A stretch of 64,000 nucleotides of DNA from the NCBI RefSeq assembly GCF_030823405.1, contig NZ_JAUSXC010000001.1:2587001-2651000 (forward strand), read 5' to 3'. The notes beneath the pieces are model-generated. The model made no database searches. It saw only the letters and a program-made list of their open reading frames with translations, and was not told where the DNA came from. Positions 42,806 to 51,254 of this stretch are shown one piece after another. Each line of letters begins with the position of its first letter. Position 1 is the first letter of the stretch. The translations under genes were made by a program, and so were the position numbers. This DNA is from Chryseobacterium ginsenosidimutans (GTDB lineage: Bacteria; Bacteroidota; Bacteroidia; Flavobacteriales; Weeksellaceae).

Positions 42806-43735
42806 ATGAATTCTGAAAAAGAAACTTTCCAGCAGAAAAACTATATACAAAAATCTTTTTTTTACAGATTTTCACAATTCGTGGGCTTTCTTTTGGGAGC
42901 TCGCTTTTTTGTTGCTGCTCTGCTTACTTTTGCACTGTATGTTTCGACATTTTTCCTGTTCAATCAGGACGAAACTTTTAGAAAATTCGTCTTCGACTTT
43001 AAAGTTCACGGTATTATTTTCTGTACTGTTTTGACGATTTTAGCAGGTGGCATTATTAATCAATTTTATGATTTTGAAAAAGACCATATTGTAAAACCTT
43101 TCAGAACGAGGATACAGAGCTTTATCAAGCAGAAATATTTTCTGTATGCTTATTTGATCTTAAGTATAATTTCTTTAGGTGTTGCATGGATGATTTCACA
43201 TAAGGTTTTTGCATTTTTCGTTGTCTACCAATTCTTTATGTGGTTTTATAGCCATAAATTAAGTCGGATTTTAATCTTAAATAACCTCACATTTGTCAGC
43301 CTGACTTTATATCCTTTTTTCGGGATGATGGTGTATTATGAGACCTTTTCAAAGAAAGTTTTACTGATGGCCGTTTTTCTTTTCCTGATTCTTTTATGTA
43401 TTGATATTGTGAAAGATACATTAACGAAAAGTGTTGATAAAGCTTTTGGCTACATTACAATCCCCAATTATTTTAAAAGTAAAACAACCAAAGGAATCAT
43501 CATTTCTTTATTGATTATTACAATGGCTGTATCTATGAAACTGATTCTGCGAACTGGGATTTCAGGATTTTTGGCTTACTACTTTACAGGCGGATTGTTT
43601 GTCTTCATTCTTTGCATTTATTTACTTTTAAATCATTCGAGACGAAGTAAATTTATAACACTTACTATTTTAAGATTTTGGGTTTTTGTAGGAATTATTG
43701 CCATGCTTTTAAATGGATTGGAAGGTAAATTATAG
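42806..43735 (+). CDS. UbiA-family prenyltransferase
   Basis: 309 aa, 7-9 membrane helices. First Asp-rich motif NQFYDFEKD and second DIVKDTLTKSVDKAFG, which bind the Mg-pyrophosphate of the prenyl donor. Annotated relatives are called geranylgeranylglycerol-phosphate geranylgeranyltransferase-like; the actual acceptor (quinone head group or glycerol phosphate) cannot be told. Coupled with mevalonate kinase, 10 bp apart. Confidence 0.85.
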   Translation: MNSEKETFQQKNYIQKSFFYRFSQFVGFLLGARFFVAALLTFALYVSTFFLFNQDETFRKFVFDFKVHGIIFCTVLTILAGGIINQFYDFEKDHIVKPFRTRIQSFIKQKYFLYAYLILSIISLGVAWMISHKVFAFFVVYQFFMWFYSHKLSRILILNNLTFVSLTLYPFFGMMVYYETFSKKVLLMAVFLFLILLCIDIVKDTLTKSVDKAFGYITIPNYFKSKTTKGIIISLLIITMAVSMKLILRTGISGFLAYYFTGGLFVFILCIYLLLNHSRRSKFITLTILRFWVFVGIIAMLLNGLEGKL

Positions 43736-43766
43736 AAAAATTTCTTAAAAAAGACTTACATTTTAT

Positions 43767-43774
43767 TACCTTTG
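43767..43774 (+). promoter_or_regulatory. Promoter -7 element of proline dehydrogenase gene
   Basis: TACCTTTG, 26 bp before the ATG at 43801. Confidence 0.65.
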
Positions 43775-43800
43775 CAAAACCTTAAATTTATATAAAAGTA

Positions 43801-44973
43801 ATGCCCATTTTTAACGATACTAAAGTCGCATTTGCAGATAAATCTGATGCACAGTTAAGAAAAGCGTATTGGATGTTCAAGATGATTGAGCAGCCTTCAC
43901 TTACAAAAGTCGGAACTTCTGTTCTTAATTTTTCCATTCATAATAATTTTCCGTTTGTTACCGGAATTGTAAAGAACACCTTGTTTGAACAGTTTTGTGG
44001 TGGTGAAACGCGCGAAGAAAGTATGAAAGTAGTGAAGCAGCTTTTCAAAAGAGGAGTTGGAAGCATTTTCGACTATTCTATTGAAGGTAAGGAAGATGAA
44101 GCAACTTTTGATGCAGTTTGCCAGGAGATTAAAGATATTGTAAGGTTTTCTGTAGGAAATCCTGCCATTCCCTTTATAGTTTTTAAGCCTACAGCTTTTG
44201 GTAGAATTGATTTGTATGAAGCTGTCGGAAAAAATGCAGAACTTACTTCCAGTCAAAAAGAAGAATGGGAAAGATTGGTAAAAAGGTTTGATGAAGTGTG
44301 TAAATTATGTCATGAAAATGACAAGAAAGTAATGGTTGATGCAGAAGAAACCTGGATGCAGGATGCCGCAGATCACCTTTGTGAAGAGATGATGGAAAAA
44401 TACAATCAGGAAAAACCTATCGTTTGGAATACAATCCAGATGTACAGAACCGGAAGATTGGAATATATGGAAGGGCATCTTCAAAGAGCAAGAGAAAAAG
44501 GGTATTTTATTGGTTATAAGATTGTTCGTGGTGCTTACATGGAGAAAGAAAGAGCCAGAGCAGCAGAAAAAGGGTATGCAGATCCAATCCAACCAAACAA
44601 AGAATCTTCAGATAAAAACTACAATGCAGGAATTGATTTTGTAATGAACCATCTGGACAAAGTATCAGCATTTTTCGGTACTCATAACGAAATTTCTTCT
44701 GAGCTCGTAATGGATAAAATGAAAACTGCTTCATTAGAAAATGGCAATCCACATATATATTTTGGACAACTTTACGGGATGAGTGATAATATTACATTCT
44801 ATTTGTCTGATAAAGGCTATAATGCAGCAAAATATCTTCCTTACGGACCTGTAAAAGATGTAGTTCCGTATCTTACAAGAAGAGCGCAGGAAAACACTTC
44901 TGTTGCAGGGCAAACGGGAAGAGAACTTGGTTTGATAAAGAAAGAGCTTGAAAGAAGAAAAAGCAGTAGATAA
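43801..44973 (+). CDS. Proline dehydrogenase
   Basis: 390-aa FAD TIM-barrel of the PRODH family: VMVDAEETWMQDA (substrate/FAD strand), YFIGYKIVRGAYMEKERA, FFGTHNEISSEL and YLPYGPVKDVVPYLTRRAQEN, the last holding the conserved Arg-Arg that clamps proline. Oxidises proline to P5C and passes electrons to the quinone pool. The separate P5C dehydrogenase is not adjacent, as is usual for Bacteroidota. Not fused. Confidence 0.92.
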   Translation: MPIFNDTKVAFADKSDAQLRKAYWMFKMIEQPSLTKVGTSVLNFSIHNNFPFVTGIVKNTLFEQFCGGETREESMKVVKQLFKRGVGSIFDYSIEGKEDEATFDAVCQEIKDIVRFSVGNPAIPFIVFKPTAFGRIDLYEAVGKNAELTSSQKEEWERLVKRFDEVCKLCHENDKKVMVDAEETWMQDAADHLCEEMMEKYNQEKPIVWNTIQMYRTGRLEYMEGHLQRAREKGYFIGYKIVRGAYMEKERARAAEKGYADPIQPNKESSDKNYNAGIDFVMNHLDKVSAFFGTHNEISSELVMDKMKTASLENGNPHIYFGQLYGMSDNITFYLSDKGYNAAKYLPYGPVKDVVPYLTRRAQENTSVAGQTGRELGLIKKELERRKSSR

Positions 44974-44994
44974 GTTTTTTTTACTTTAAAATAT

Positions 44995-45027
44995 AAAAGC
45001 CTCACAAAAACTGTGAGGCTTTTTTTA
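44995..45027 (+). terminator. Terminator of proline dehydrogenase gene
   Basis: AAAAGCCTCACA / TGTGAGGCTTTT perfect stem, loop AAAAC, T-run. Confidence 0.92.
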
Positions 45028-45132
45028 TGTTTGAACCTGTTTATTAAATATTGATAATTACTAATTATTAATTGATGTATTAATTATTTTTAAAATATAT
45101 TGTTTTTTATTGATAATTTAATATCAATTTCT

Positions 45133-45140
45133 TATATTTG
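45133..45140 (+). promoter_or_regulatory. Promoter -7 element of T9SS cargo gene
   Basis: TATATTTG, 24 bp before the ATG at 45165. Its TTG is in frame with the gene but is not the start. Confidence 0.7.
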
Positions 45141-45164
45141 GTTATAACCAAGAAAAAACAGTTT

Positions 45165-46181
45165 ATGAGTAAAACTTTATTTATTGCTATAGCATTAATA
45201 GCAAACTTTACATTTGCACAAACCTTTAATAATGGAGGTTTAAGTACAGGAGCTACTTCTAAAAGTGGTACAGCGGCACCAACTGGATATACATGGTCTG
45301 AAGCCCAGAATAATACAGGAAATACAACAGAGTCGAACACAAATGCAGGATATGGAGGAACTTACAGTTCTGCAACGGTAAGTTTTTTTATAGCAGATGA
45401 TTTCACAATTCCGACAGGTCAGATCTGGAATATAACAGCTATTGACTTTTTTGCTTATCAGACGGGTTATACAGGAGCTACTTCTCCGTTTAATACGGCC
45501 AGAGTCAATATTTTTAGTTCAGATCCATCGGTAGCAGGAGCAGTAAGTGTTTTTGGAAATGATACCACAAACAGATTCAGTTCAAGTGTTGATTCTAATA
45601 TGTATAGAATTTTTAACAGCCAAGTACCTACGGCTTCTACACCAGGAACAACAAGAAAAATTTGGAAAATTACAGCATCTACACCAGTCACTTTAACGGC
45701 GGGAACCTATTGGGTTAAATATCAGTTACAGAATGTAACAGTCGCAAATGCGGGCTTTCTTCCGCCTGTAACGATTCCAGGGACGAGAGGATTAGCAGGT
45801 TGGAATGCTAAACAAAACGATGCCATCGGAGGAACTTGGATTTCACTAATTGATGATGGAAATCCCTCAACTGCACAAGATTATCCAATGGATATGCCTT
45901 TCATTATTACTTTTACCAATACAGGTTTAGGTACAAAAGAAGTAATGCAGTATGATAACAGAATGCAGATATATCCTAATCCTGTAAAAGATGTTTTCAA
46001 AATTAACAATCCTGAAAAAAATAAAATTTCAGAAGTTGAAGTTATGGATATGTCAGGAAAGATTATAAAAACTTTAAAGGGTTCAGAAGAATATAATGTT
46101 TCAGATTTAGTGAAAGGAAATTATATTTTAAAAATTAAAAGCACTGAGCCTACAAAAATTGCAAAACTTATAAAGCAATAG
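45165..46181 (+). CDS. Secreted protein with T9SS type A sorting domain
   Basis: 338 aa: signal peptide (MSKTLFIAIALIANFTFAQ), beta-rich Thr/Ser/Gly body, and a C-terminal sorting domain (about 265-338; IYPNPVKDVFKI, EVMDMSGKIIK, GNYILKIK). Similar in layout to the gene at 27080; both may bind polymers or glycans, but no known domain is seen. Start set at the ATG after the -7 element; terminator shared with the convergent XRE gene. Confidence 0.87.
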   Translation: MSKTLFIAIALIANFTFAQTFNNGGLSTGATSKSGTAAPTGYTWSEAQNNTGNTTESNTNAGYGGTYSSATVSFFIADDFTIPTGQIWNITAIDFFAYQTGYTGATSPFNTARVNIFSSDPSVAGAVSVFGNDTTNRFSSSVDSNMYRIFNSQVPTASTPGTTRKIWKITASTPVTLTAGTYWVKYQLQNVTVANAGFLPPVTIPGTRGLAGWNAKQNDAIGGTWISLIDDGNPSTAQDYPMDMPFIITFTNTGLGTKEVMQYDNRMQIYPNPVKDVFKINNPEKNKISEVEVMDMSGKIIKTLKGSEEYNVSDLVKGNYILKIKSTEPTKIAKLIKQ

Positions 46182-46209
46182 CTTTAGTTTTCTTCTTCAA
46201 ATATTTTAG

Positions 46210-46238
46210 CCTGATCATTTTCCTTGATCAGGTTTTTT
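46210..46238. terminator. Bidirectional terminator, T9SS cargo / XRE regulator
   Basis: CCTGATCA / TGATCAGG perfect 8-bp stem followed by T-run on the plus strand; it reaches the last base of the XRE stop codon. Confidence 0.78.
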
Positions 46239-46773
46239 ATGGCTCAAAACTTTCGAATTTTCCATTTTCGTAGAAGATAACAATACGTTTTATTTTATCT
46301 TTCTGATTTACAATTGGTTGACTTATTGTTTGATCATTAGAGTTTTCTAATCGCTGAGAATCGGATATTTTTGTCTTTGCTGTACTTTGATCTGCTATAA
46401 AAGATTCTGGAGTAGCAGTTTTTGGAGTCTCAATTTCTTTTTCCTCAGTTCCAAAATTCTCATCGCTATTGATCATTGTAAAAAGATCGGGTAGAGAAGT
46501 CGTTTTCGGTTTTTCTTCTTCATAAATATCTTCAGACACTTTCAGATCCGGAAGCTCAGACTTTAGCATTTCACCTTCGCCTGTTACCAACCAGTCCCAA
46601 AGAATTTCAGGAAAACGTGATTTTATTTTTATAATAAATTCAAGAGACGGCTTGTTTCTTCCCGAAGTAATATGAGAAATAGAAGATCGCTGCACATCTA
46701 TTTCATCTGCAAATTCAGATGACGTAAGATTGGAATACTCTATAACTTTGGAAATTCTCTCGTTTAAACTCAT
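46237..46773 (-). CDS. XRE-family transcriptional regulator
   Basis: 178 aa. N-terminal HTH (about residues 3-62): NERISKVIEYSNLTSSEFAD, then SSISHITSGRNKPSLEFI, a typical Cro/CI-like helix-turn-helix, then WDWLVTGEGEML. The rest (75-178) is a low-complexity acidic linker and a short terminal strand (RIVIFYENGKFESFEP), which may be a dimer or effector region. Its start is preceded by an array of repeats (46796-46873) that also contain TAnnTTTG, so it probably autoregulates. The partner M14 peptidase lies across a 790-bp gap. Confidence 0.87.
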   Translation of the reverse strand: MSLNERISKVIEYSNLTSSEFADEIDVQRSSISHITSGRNKPSLEFIIKIKSRFPEILWDWLVTGEGEMLKSELPDLKVSEDIYEEEKPKTTSLPDLFTMINSDENFGTEEKEIETPKTATPESFIADQSTAKTKISDSQRLENSNDQTISQPIVNQKDKIKRIVIFYENGKFESFEP

Positions 46774-46795
46774 AAAACTATTTTCTAAGGTTGTT

Positions 46796-46873
46796 ACAAA
46801 TGTAAAAAATATAATTTACAAATGCAAATTATAGCAATAAACAAATGTAAACTATAGTTAAATACAAATGTAA
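46796..46873. repeat. Four 10-bp iterons spaced 22-23 bp
   Basis: ACAAATGTAA at 46796-46805, 46841-46850 and 46864-46873, with variant ACAAATGCAA at 46818-46827. On the minus strand each contains TACATTTG or TGCATTTG, i.e. the -7 promoter consensus. Confidence 0.85.
46797..46827 (-). promoter_or_regulatory. Promoter of XRE regulator gene
   Basis: On the minus strand: TTG (46825-46827), 20-bp spacer, TACATTTG (46797-46804), 23 bp before the ATG. Both elements lie inside iterons. Confidence 0.7.
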
Positions 46874-47534
46874 ACATAATAACTTTATATAAACTAGCTG
46901 TTTGCATATATAATCTAATATTTTACAAAAGTTTATCAATAATTGTATTCCTAAATTTCATGTAATATAGATCACAAAGTCGATAACTTATGGATAACTT
47001 ATTTTGAATAAATGTGAAGATTTATCTAATAAAGTTATTTTTGCAAAGGTTTATGTTAGCATAGAGTAGTTGAGTATTTAATGCTTAATAAACCTCTTAA
47101 ACAGGCATTAAAAGGAGGTTTACGATTGTAAAAAGATAACTTAAATTCAATTAAGCCACTGATGTATATATAATAGATGTTGTAATTAAAACACTATTTA
47201 TAACAGTTTACATAATTAAACTATATCAACAATATTATATTCGAAATGAAAATTTAGATTAATTTACATTTGTATACCGTAATTATTTATATAGTTTTCC
47301 ACATTATATACGTTTAATAAAGTTACTCCTAAACACTCTTAAAGATGACGTTATCTACTTAAAGTAATATTAAAATAATTATTTAGATAGATTTTTTAAT
47401 TATTTGATTATTAGCATTTTGTTTATATGTAATTTAATTATTATCAATCCACAATTTTATCCACAGACATTTTGACAGTTGATTCTGTTTAATGAAATAA
47501 CAAATGTAAATTTTATTTTTCTGTCAAAATTCGT

Positions 47535-47542
47535 TAAATTTG
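47535..47542 (+). promoter_or_regulatory. Promoter -7 element of M14 peptidase gene
   Basis: TAAATTTG, 21 bp before the ATG at 47564; an iteron copy (47500-47509) sits 25 bp upstream. Confidence 0.7.
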
Positions 47543-47563
47543 ACTCTTGTAAACTACTATGTA

Positions 47564-48673
47564 ATGAACTTTGAACAGATTTATTCACCTAATCCTAATT
47601 TCCCAAATCGTTATATTTCCCCTGAAAAATTATTTTCTTACCTACAGACGGATCTCAGTGGTCATATTAAGGAAATCGGAAAATCGTATTTAGAAAAACC
47701 TATTTATCAATTGACAGTCGGAACCGGTGATATTAATATTCTCGCCTGGTCGCAAATGCACGGAAACGAATCAAACGCTACTCATGCAATGTTAGATTTA
47801 TTAATGAGTTTAGATAAAGCTCCCAAACTGAAGGAAGAATTATTGAGTAAGATAAAACTCGATTTTATTTTTATGTTAAATCCCGATGGTTCCGAAAGAT
47901 GGACAAGATTGAATGCTGTCGATATTGATTTGAATCGAGACTTCCACAATGAATCAAGTAAAGAAATAAAATTCCTGAAAAATCTGGCAGCTTCTAAAAA
48001 ATATGATTATGCTTTGAATCTTCATGAGCAAAGAACAATTTTTACAACAGACGGAATTCATCCTGCCACACTGTCTTTTCTTGCTCCCTCCGAAGATTAT
48101 GAGCGAACTGTTACCGATAACCGCAAAAAATGTATGGCGGTAATTGCCGAAGTTTATAATCATTTGAAAGAATTAATCCCAAATCAGATCGGAAGATATT
48201 CTGATGAGTTTTATCCGACTTCTACAGGTGATAATTTTATCAAAGCAGGAATGCCAACGATTCTTTTTGAAGGAGGACATTTTGTAAATGACTATACAAG
48301 AAAAGGAACGAGGAAATATTACACGATTGCATTGTATTATGCACTGAAAGCCATCAGTGAATTAAACCATGGTATTGAAGGTTGGGAAACTTACCTCGAT
48401 ATTCCCGAAAACAAAGAAACGCATTACGATATTATTTACAGAAATGTAAAACTTAATACAGATCACGAATGTATTTTGGACGTCGCCGTTCAATACCGTG
48501 AAATAAAAGAGGAAGGAAAAGACGAAATATCTTTTGTCCCTTTCGTGATGGAAGTGGGAGATGTAAAACAACGAAAAGGTTGGCTGGAAATAGACTGTAC
48601 CGGAAAGAAATTTGTTTCAGAAACCAAATATCCAAAATTAGATGCTGAAGTAAATTTTAAAATAGAAGACTAA
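47564..48673 (+). CDS. M14-family zinc carboxypeptidase
   Basis: 369 aa. Zinc ligands H66-GN-E69 (MHGNES), DLNRDF substrate region, H153 in LNLHEQ, and a C-terminal FEGGHF. Cytosolic (no signal peptide), of the small M14 group that trims peptides or processes amino acid conjugates. The frame opens to a TTG at 47540 that is part of the -7 element, so the ATG at 47564 (MNFEQIY) is used. Regulated possibly by the XRE protein, whose iterons flank its promoter. Confidence 0.9.
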   Translation: MNFEQIYSPNPNFPNRYISPEKLFSYLQTDLSGHIKEIGKSYLEKPIYQLTVGTGDINILAWSQMHGNESNATHAMLDLLMSLDKAPKLKEELLSKIKLDFIFMLNPDGSERWTRLNAVDIDLNRDFHNESSKEIKFLKNLAASKKYDYALNLHEQRTIFTTDGIHPATLSFLAPSEDYERTVTDNRKKCMAVIAEVYNHLKELIPNQIGRYSDEFYPTSTGDNFIKAGMPTILFEGGHFVNDYTRKGTRKYYTIALYYALKAISELNHGIEGWETYLDIPENKETHYDIIYRNVKLNTDHECILDVAVQYREIKEEGKDEISFVPFVMEVGDVKQRKGWLEIDCTGKKFVSETKYPKLDAEVNFKIED

Positions 48674-48704
48674 AAAAGCGGAACAATTTGTTCCGCTTTT
48701 ATTT
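48674..48704 (+). terminator. Terminator of M14 peptidase gene
   Basis: AAAAGCGGAACA / TGTTCCGCTTTT perfect stem, loop ATT, directly after the stop. Confidence 0.9.
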
Positions 48705-48714
48705 ATAAAGAATA

Positions 48715-48764
48715 TCATTTCGATGAGAGAAATCTAGATAGATTCTTCACATTATTTGAAATGA
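48715..48764. repeat. Imperfect 50-bp inverted repeat, MITE-like
   Basis: TCATTTC (48715-48721) and GAAATGA (48758-48764) terminal arms; internal GAGAAATCTA / TAGATTCTTC inverted pair around the centre. Confidence 0.55.
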
Positions 48765-48770
48765 CAAAAA

Positions 48771-49280
48771 TTAGTTCACAACTTTAATTCCGGTGGCTAC
48801 AAATCTGATTTCCTCTTTCGGAGTTGTAATCGCATCAATTTCAGCTTGAGGTTTCTTCGCATCTTCTGCGTAATGTTTTTGTTCGTCAATAGAAGTTACT
48901 TTTCTTTCGGCAGTTCCGTCTAATACAACAGTTTTACCTTTTAAAGCAGTCGGAACGAAGAAGGCATAATCTTTCATTTTTACAAAAAACTGAGAATTAT
49001 CTTCAGTCTGAATCGTTAACCAACATCCTTTTTTCTCACAAACGTCTGTTACTTTTCCTTTAACAGCTACGTTTTCTACTTTTTTATTATCTTTTTTTAG
49101 TTTTTTGCTTAATTTATCTACTGAGATTGCTTTAGATTCTGTTCCTGAAGCTACAGCACTTCCATATGTATCGCCTACCAATGCATTTCCTGCAGGAGGT
49201 CCAAATTTTTTAGTTTCCTGTGCAAAAGCCAAAGATGAAGCACTTATAGCTACTGCAAATAATATCGCTTTGAATTTCAT
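48771..49280 (-). CDS. DUF4920 exported protein
   Basis: 169 aa with signal peptide (MKFKAILFAVAISASSLAFAQ). The mature part starts FGPPAGNALVGDTYGS and has an OB-fold-like core with VKGKVTDVCEKKGCWLTI (Cys pair) and FFVKMKDYAFFVP, as in DUF4920 proteins of Bacteroidota. The two Cys may bind metal or form a disulfide. Function unknown. Starts behind a -7 element at 49297. Confidence 0.88.
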   Translation of the reverse strand: MKFKAILFAVAISASSLAFAQETKKFGPPAGNALVGDTYGSAVASGTESKAISVDKLSKKLKKDNKKVENVAVKGKVTDVCEKKGCWLTIQTEDNSQFFVKMKDYAFFVPTALKGKTVVLDGTAERKVTSIDEQKHYAEDAKKPQAEIDAITTPKEEIRFVATGIKVVN

Positions 49281-49296
49281 TTTTAATATTTTTTTT

Positions 49297-49304
49297 CAAA
49301 ATTA
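49297..49304 (-). promoter_or_regulatory. Promoter -7 element of DUF4920 gene
   Basis: TAATTTTG on the minus strand, 16 bp before the ATG. Confidence 0.65.
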
Positions 49305-49400
49305 CTAATAAAATTTGAATCACAAATCGTTAATTAACCGATAAAAGAAGGTCAATTTCTAAATTCCTGATAAATTTAAAAATAAAACCGCATATTTATT

Positions 49401-49408
49401 TATATTTG
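49401..49408 (+). promoter_or_regulatory. Promoter -7 element of amino acid permease gene
   Basis: TATATTTG, 16 bp before the ATG at 49425. Confidence 0.65.
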
Positions 49409-49424
49409 ATATCTATTCAAAATT

Positions 49425-50840
49425 ATGCAAAAAAAACTAAAACTTTGGGACGCCATTATGCTCGTAATGGGATCCATGATCGGTAGTGGAATTTTCATTG
49501 TAAGCGCCGATATGATGCGGAATCTCGGTTCCGGATACTGGCTGATCGTCGTTTGGATGATAACGGGAATTATGACCGTTGCAGCGGCAATCAGTTATGG
49601 CGAACTTTCAGCATTGTTTCCAAAAGCAGGCGGACAATACACTTATCTCAAAGAAATCTTCGGTAAAAAGATGGGTTTCCTTTACGGATGGGGATTGTTT
49701 ACTGTAATTCAGACAGGAACGATTGCAGCGGTTGCCATGGCTTTCGGAAAATTTACAGCGTATTTGGTTCCGGCATTAAATGATGCAGCTCCAATTATCC
49801 AAAGTGGAGAATTTAAGATCACATGGATCCAGATTTTAGCCATCGGGACAATTATTTTATTGACGTATTTTAACACAAGAGGAGTAGAAAGCGGTAAAAT
49901 ATTACAAAATGTTTTTACAGGTTCCAAAATCATCGCCATATTAGGTTTAATTGCTGCCGGATTTATTTTGGTTGATTTTTCTCATTTGGCTGAAAATTTC
50001 AGTTTAGGATATGATTCTTTTAACAATCTTAAAAAAGACAATCTTGGAAATTTCCTGAAAGAAGGTTGGGAACCAATCGGCGGAATGACTTTACTGGGCG
50101 GAATTGCAGCCGCAATGGTGGGTTCAGTATTCAGTTCTGTAGCTTGGGAAAGTGTAACTTTTGTTTCAGGGGAAATTGAAAATCCAAAGAAAAACGTTGT
50201 AAAATCAATGATCTACGGAACAACTGCCGTAATGATCCTATATCTTGCCGTGAATTATGTTTACTTAAATGCCTTAGACAGAGACTCTATCGCTTTTGCA
50301 GAAAATGACAGGGTAGCAGTTGCGGCTTCACACTTTATTTTTGGAAGTGCAGGCACGGTGATTATCGCTGTTTTAGTCATGGTTTCTACTTTTGGATGTA
50401 ATAATGGATTGATTTTAGCCGGAGCAAGAGTTTTCCAGACGATGGCAAAAGACGGAATGTTTTTTAAACAAGCCGAAAAAAACAACAAAAATGAAGTTCC
50501 GGCCAATGCACTATGGATGCAGGGAGTTTGGGCTTCTTTGCTGTGTTTAAGCGGTCAGTACGGTAATCTTTTGGATATGATCTCTTTCGTGATTGTGTTA
50601 TTCTACATGATTACCGTTTTTGGAGTTATTTATTTAAGATTTAAGCAACCAAACTTAGAAAGACCTTATAAAACTTGGTTATATCCGGTTACGCCAATCA
50701 TTTATTTACTGATCGGAGCAGGTTTCTGTATTTTATTGTTAATTTACAAACAACAATATACCTGGCCAGGATTCCTGATGGTTTTACTAGGACTTCCGGT
50801 CTACTATTTTATCAATCGAAATAAGAAAATTGAAGAATAA
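49425..50840 (+). CDS. APC-family amino acid permease
   Basis: 471 aa, 12 helices. MGSMIGSGIFIVSADMM and SYGELSALFPKAGGQYTYLKE are APC superfamily hallmarks (helix 1 G-S-G-I motif binds the amino acid alpha groups). Resembles SteT-like exchangers. Imports or exchanges amino acids at the inner membrane. Alone between two promoters; followed by the GC-rich palindrome. Confidence 0.9.
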   Translation: MQKKLKLWDAIMLVMGSMIGSGIFIVSADMMRNLGSGYWLIVVWMITGIMTVAAAISYGELSALFPKAGGQYTYLKEIFGKKMGFLYGWGLFTVIQTGTIAAVAMAFGKFTAYLVPALNDAAPIIQSGEFKITWIQILAIGTIILLTYFNTRGVESGKILQNVFTGSKIIAILGLIAAGFILVDFSHLAENFSLGYDSFNNLKKDNLGNFLKEGWEPIGGMTLLGGIAAAMVGSVFSSVAWESVTFVSGEIENPKKNVVKSMIYGTTAVMILYLAVNYVYLNALDRDSIAFAENDRVAVAASHFIFGSAGTVIIAVLVMVSTFGCNNGLILAGARVFQTMAKDGMFFKQAEKNNKNEVPANALWMQGVWASLLCLSGQYGNLLDMISFVIVLFYMITVFGVIYLRFKQPNLERPYKTWLYPVTPIIYLLIGAGFCILLLIYKQQYTWPGFLMVLLGLPVYYFINRNKKIEE

Positions 50841-50845
50841 ATTTC

Positions 50846-50880
50846 AAAAGCTGTTTGACTAGGTCGAGCAGCTTTTTTTA
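50846..50880 (+). terminator. Terminator of permease gene
   Basis: AAAAGCTG / CAGCTTTT outer stem with an inner TTGAC / GTCGA pair, followed by a T-run. Confidence 0.75.
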
Positions 50881-50912
50881 TTTGAAGCTTGATCCCGCTT
50901 TCCGCACTCGCT

Positions 50913-50965
50913 ATTTTTTCTTTTCGGCGGCGGCGGCAAAGCCGCCGCCGCCGAAAAGAAAAAAT
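50913..50965. repeat. GC-rich almost perfect 25-bp palindrome
   Basis: Arms 50913-50937 and 50941-50965 are exact inverted copies separated by AAA; each contains CGG repeats (CGGCGGCGGCGGC on the plus strand) flanked by T6/A6 tracts. The stable GC stem stands out in an AT-rich chromosome. Surrounding words (ATCCCGCTTTCCGC, TCAATCGGGGCTA) look like the ends of a larger repeat unit from about 50886 to 50996. Confidence 0.85.
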
Positions 50966-51254
50966 GAGCTCAGACAATTGCTTCAATCGGGGCTATGGTT
51001 GTAGTCATTTTCTCAACACTGTAATGTAATACTAAACATGCAGTTTGTCATTCCGGAGAAATCTAGGCTCAAATTTATTATAATGTAATTCTGGAAACGG
51101 TTGTAAACTTTCAACTTAATTCTCGATAAAAACCTCAGAAAGAATTTTAAACAACAATTTAAATTCTTACAATACTCTATTTCGTGAAAAATGATTAATT
51201 TGGTATTTCGTTTCAAGTAAACGATACGATGACGTAAAATAAAGAAGCTGAATC

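Larger units (their letters stand above)
46774..47563. other. About 790-bp AT-rich non-coding region with iterons and DnaA-like boxes
   Basis: No ORF of note. It holds four direct repeats ACAAATGTAA (third base from the end C in one) starting at 46796, 46818, 46841 and 46864; an inverted copy at 47264-47273; another at 47500-47509; a perfect DnaA box TTATCCACA at 47457-47465; near-matches TTTTCCACA (47295-47303, +) and TTATCCATA (46989-46997, minus); and very AT-rich stretches. Either a regulatory array or an origin-type region; see findings. Confidence 0.7.

Noticed and set aside
46774..47563. CRISPR array reading of the ACAAATGTAA repeats
   Set aside because: Repeats are only about 10-12 bp, spacing is 22-23 bp including the repeat, and spacers are AT-rich and not unique-sized units; no cas genes nearby.
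51013..51216. 67-aa minus-strand frame between the GC palindrome and tssE
   Set aside because: Random-looking composition rich in Ile, Asn, Leu and Cys, no promoter or conserved pattern, and it overlaps the probable tssE upstream region.
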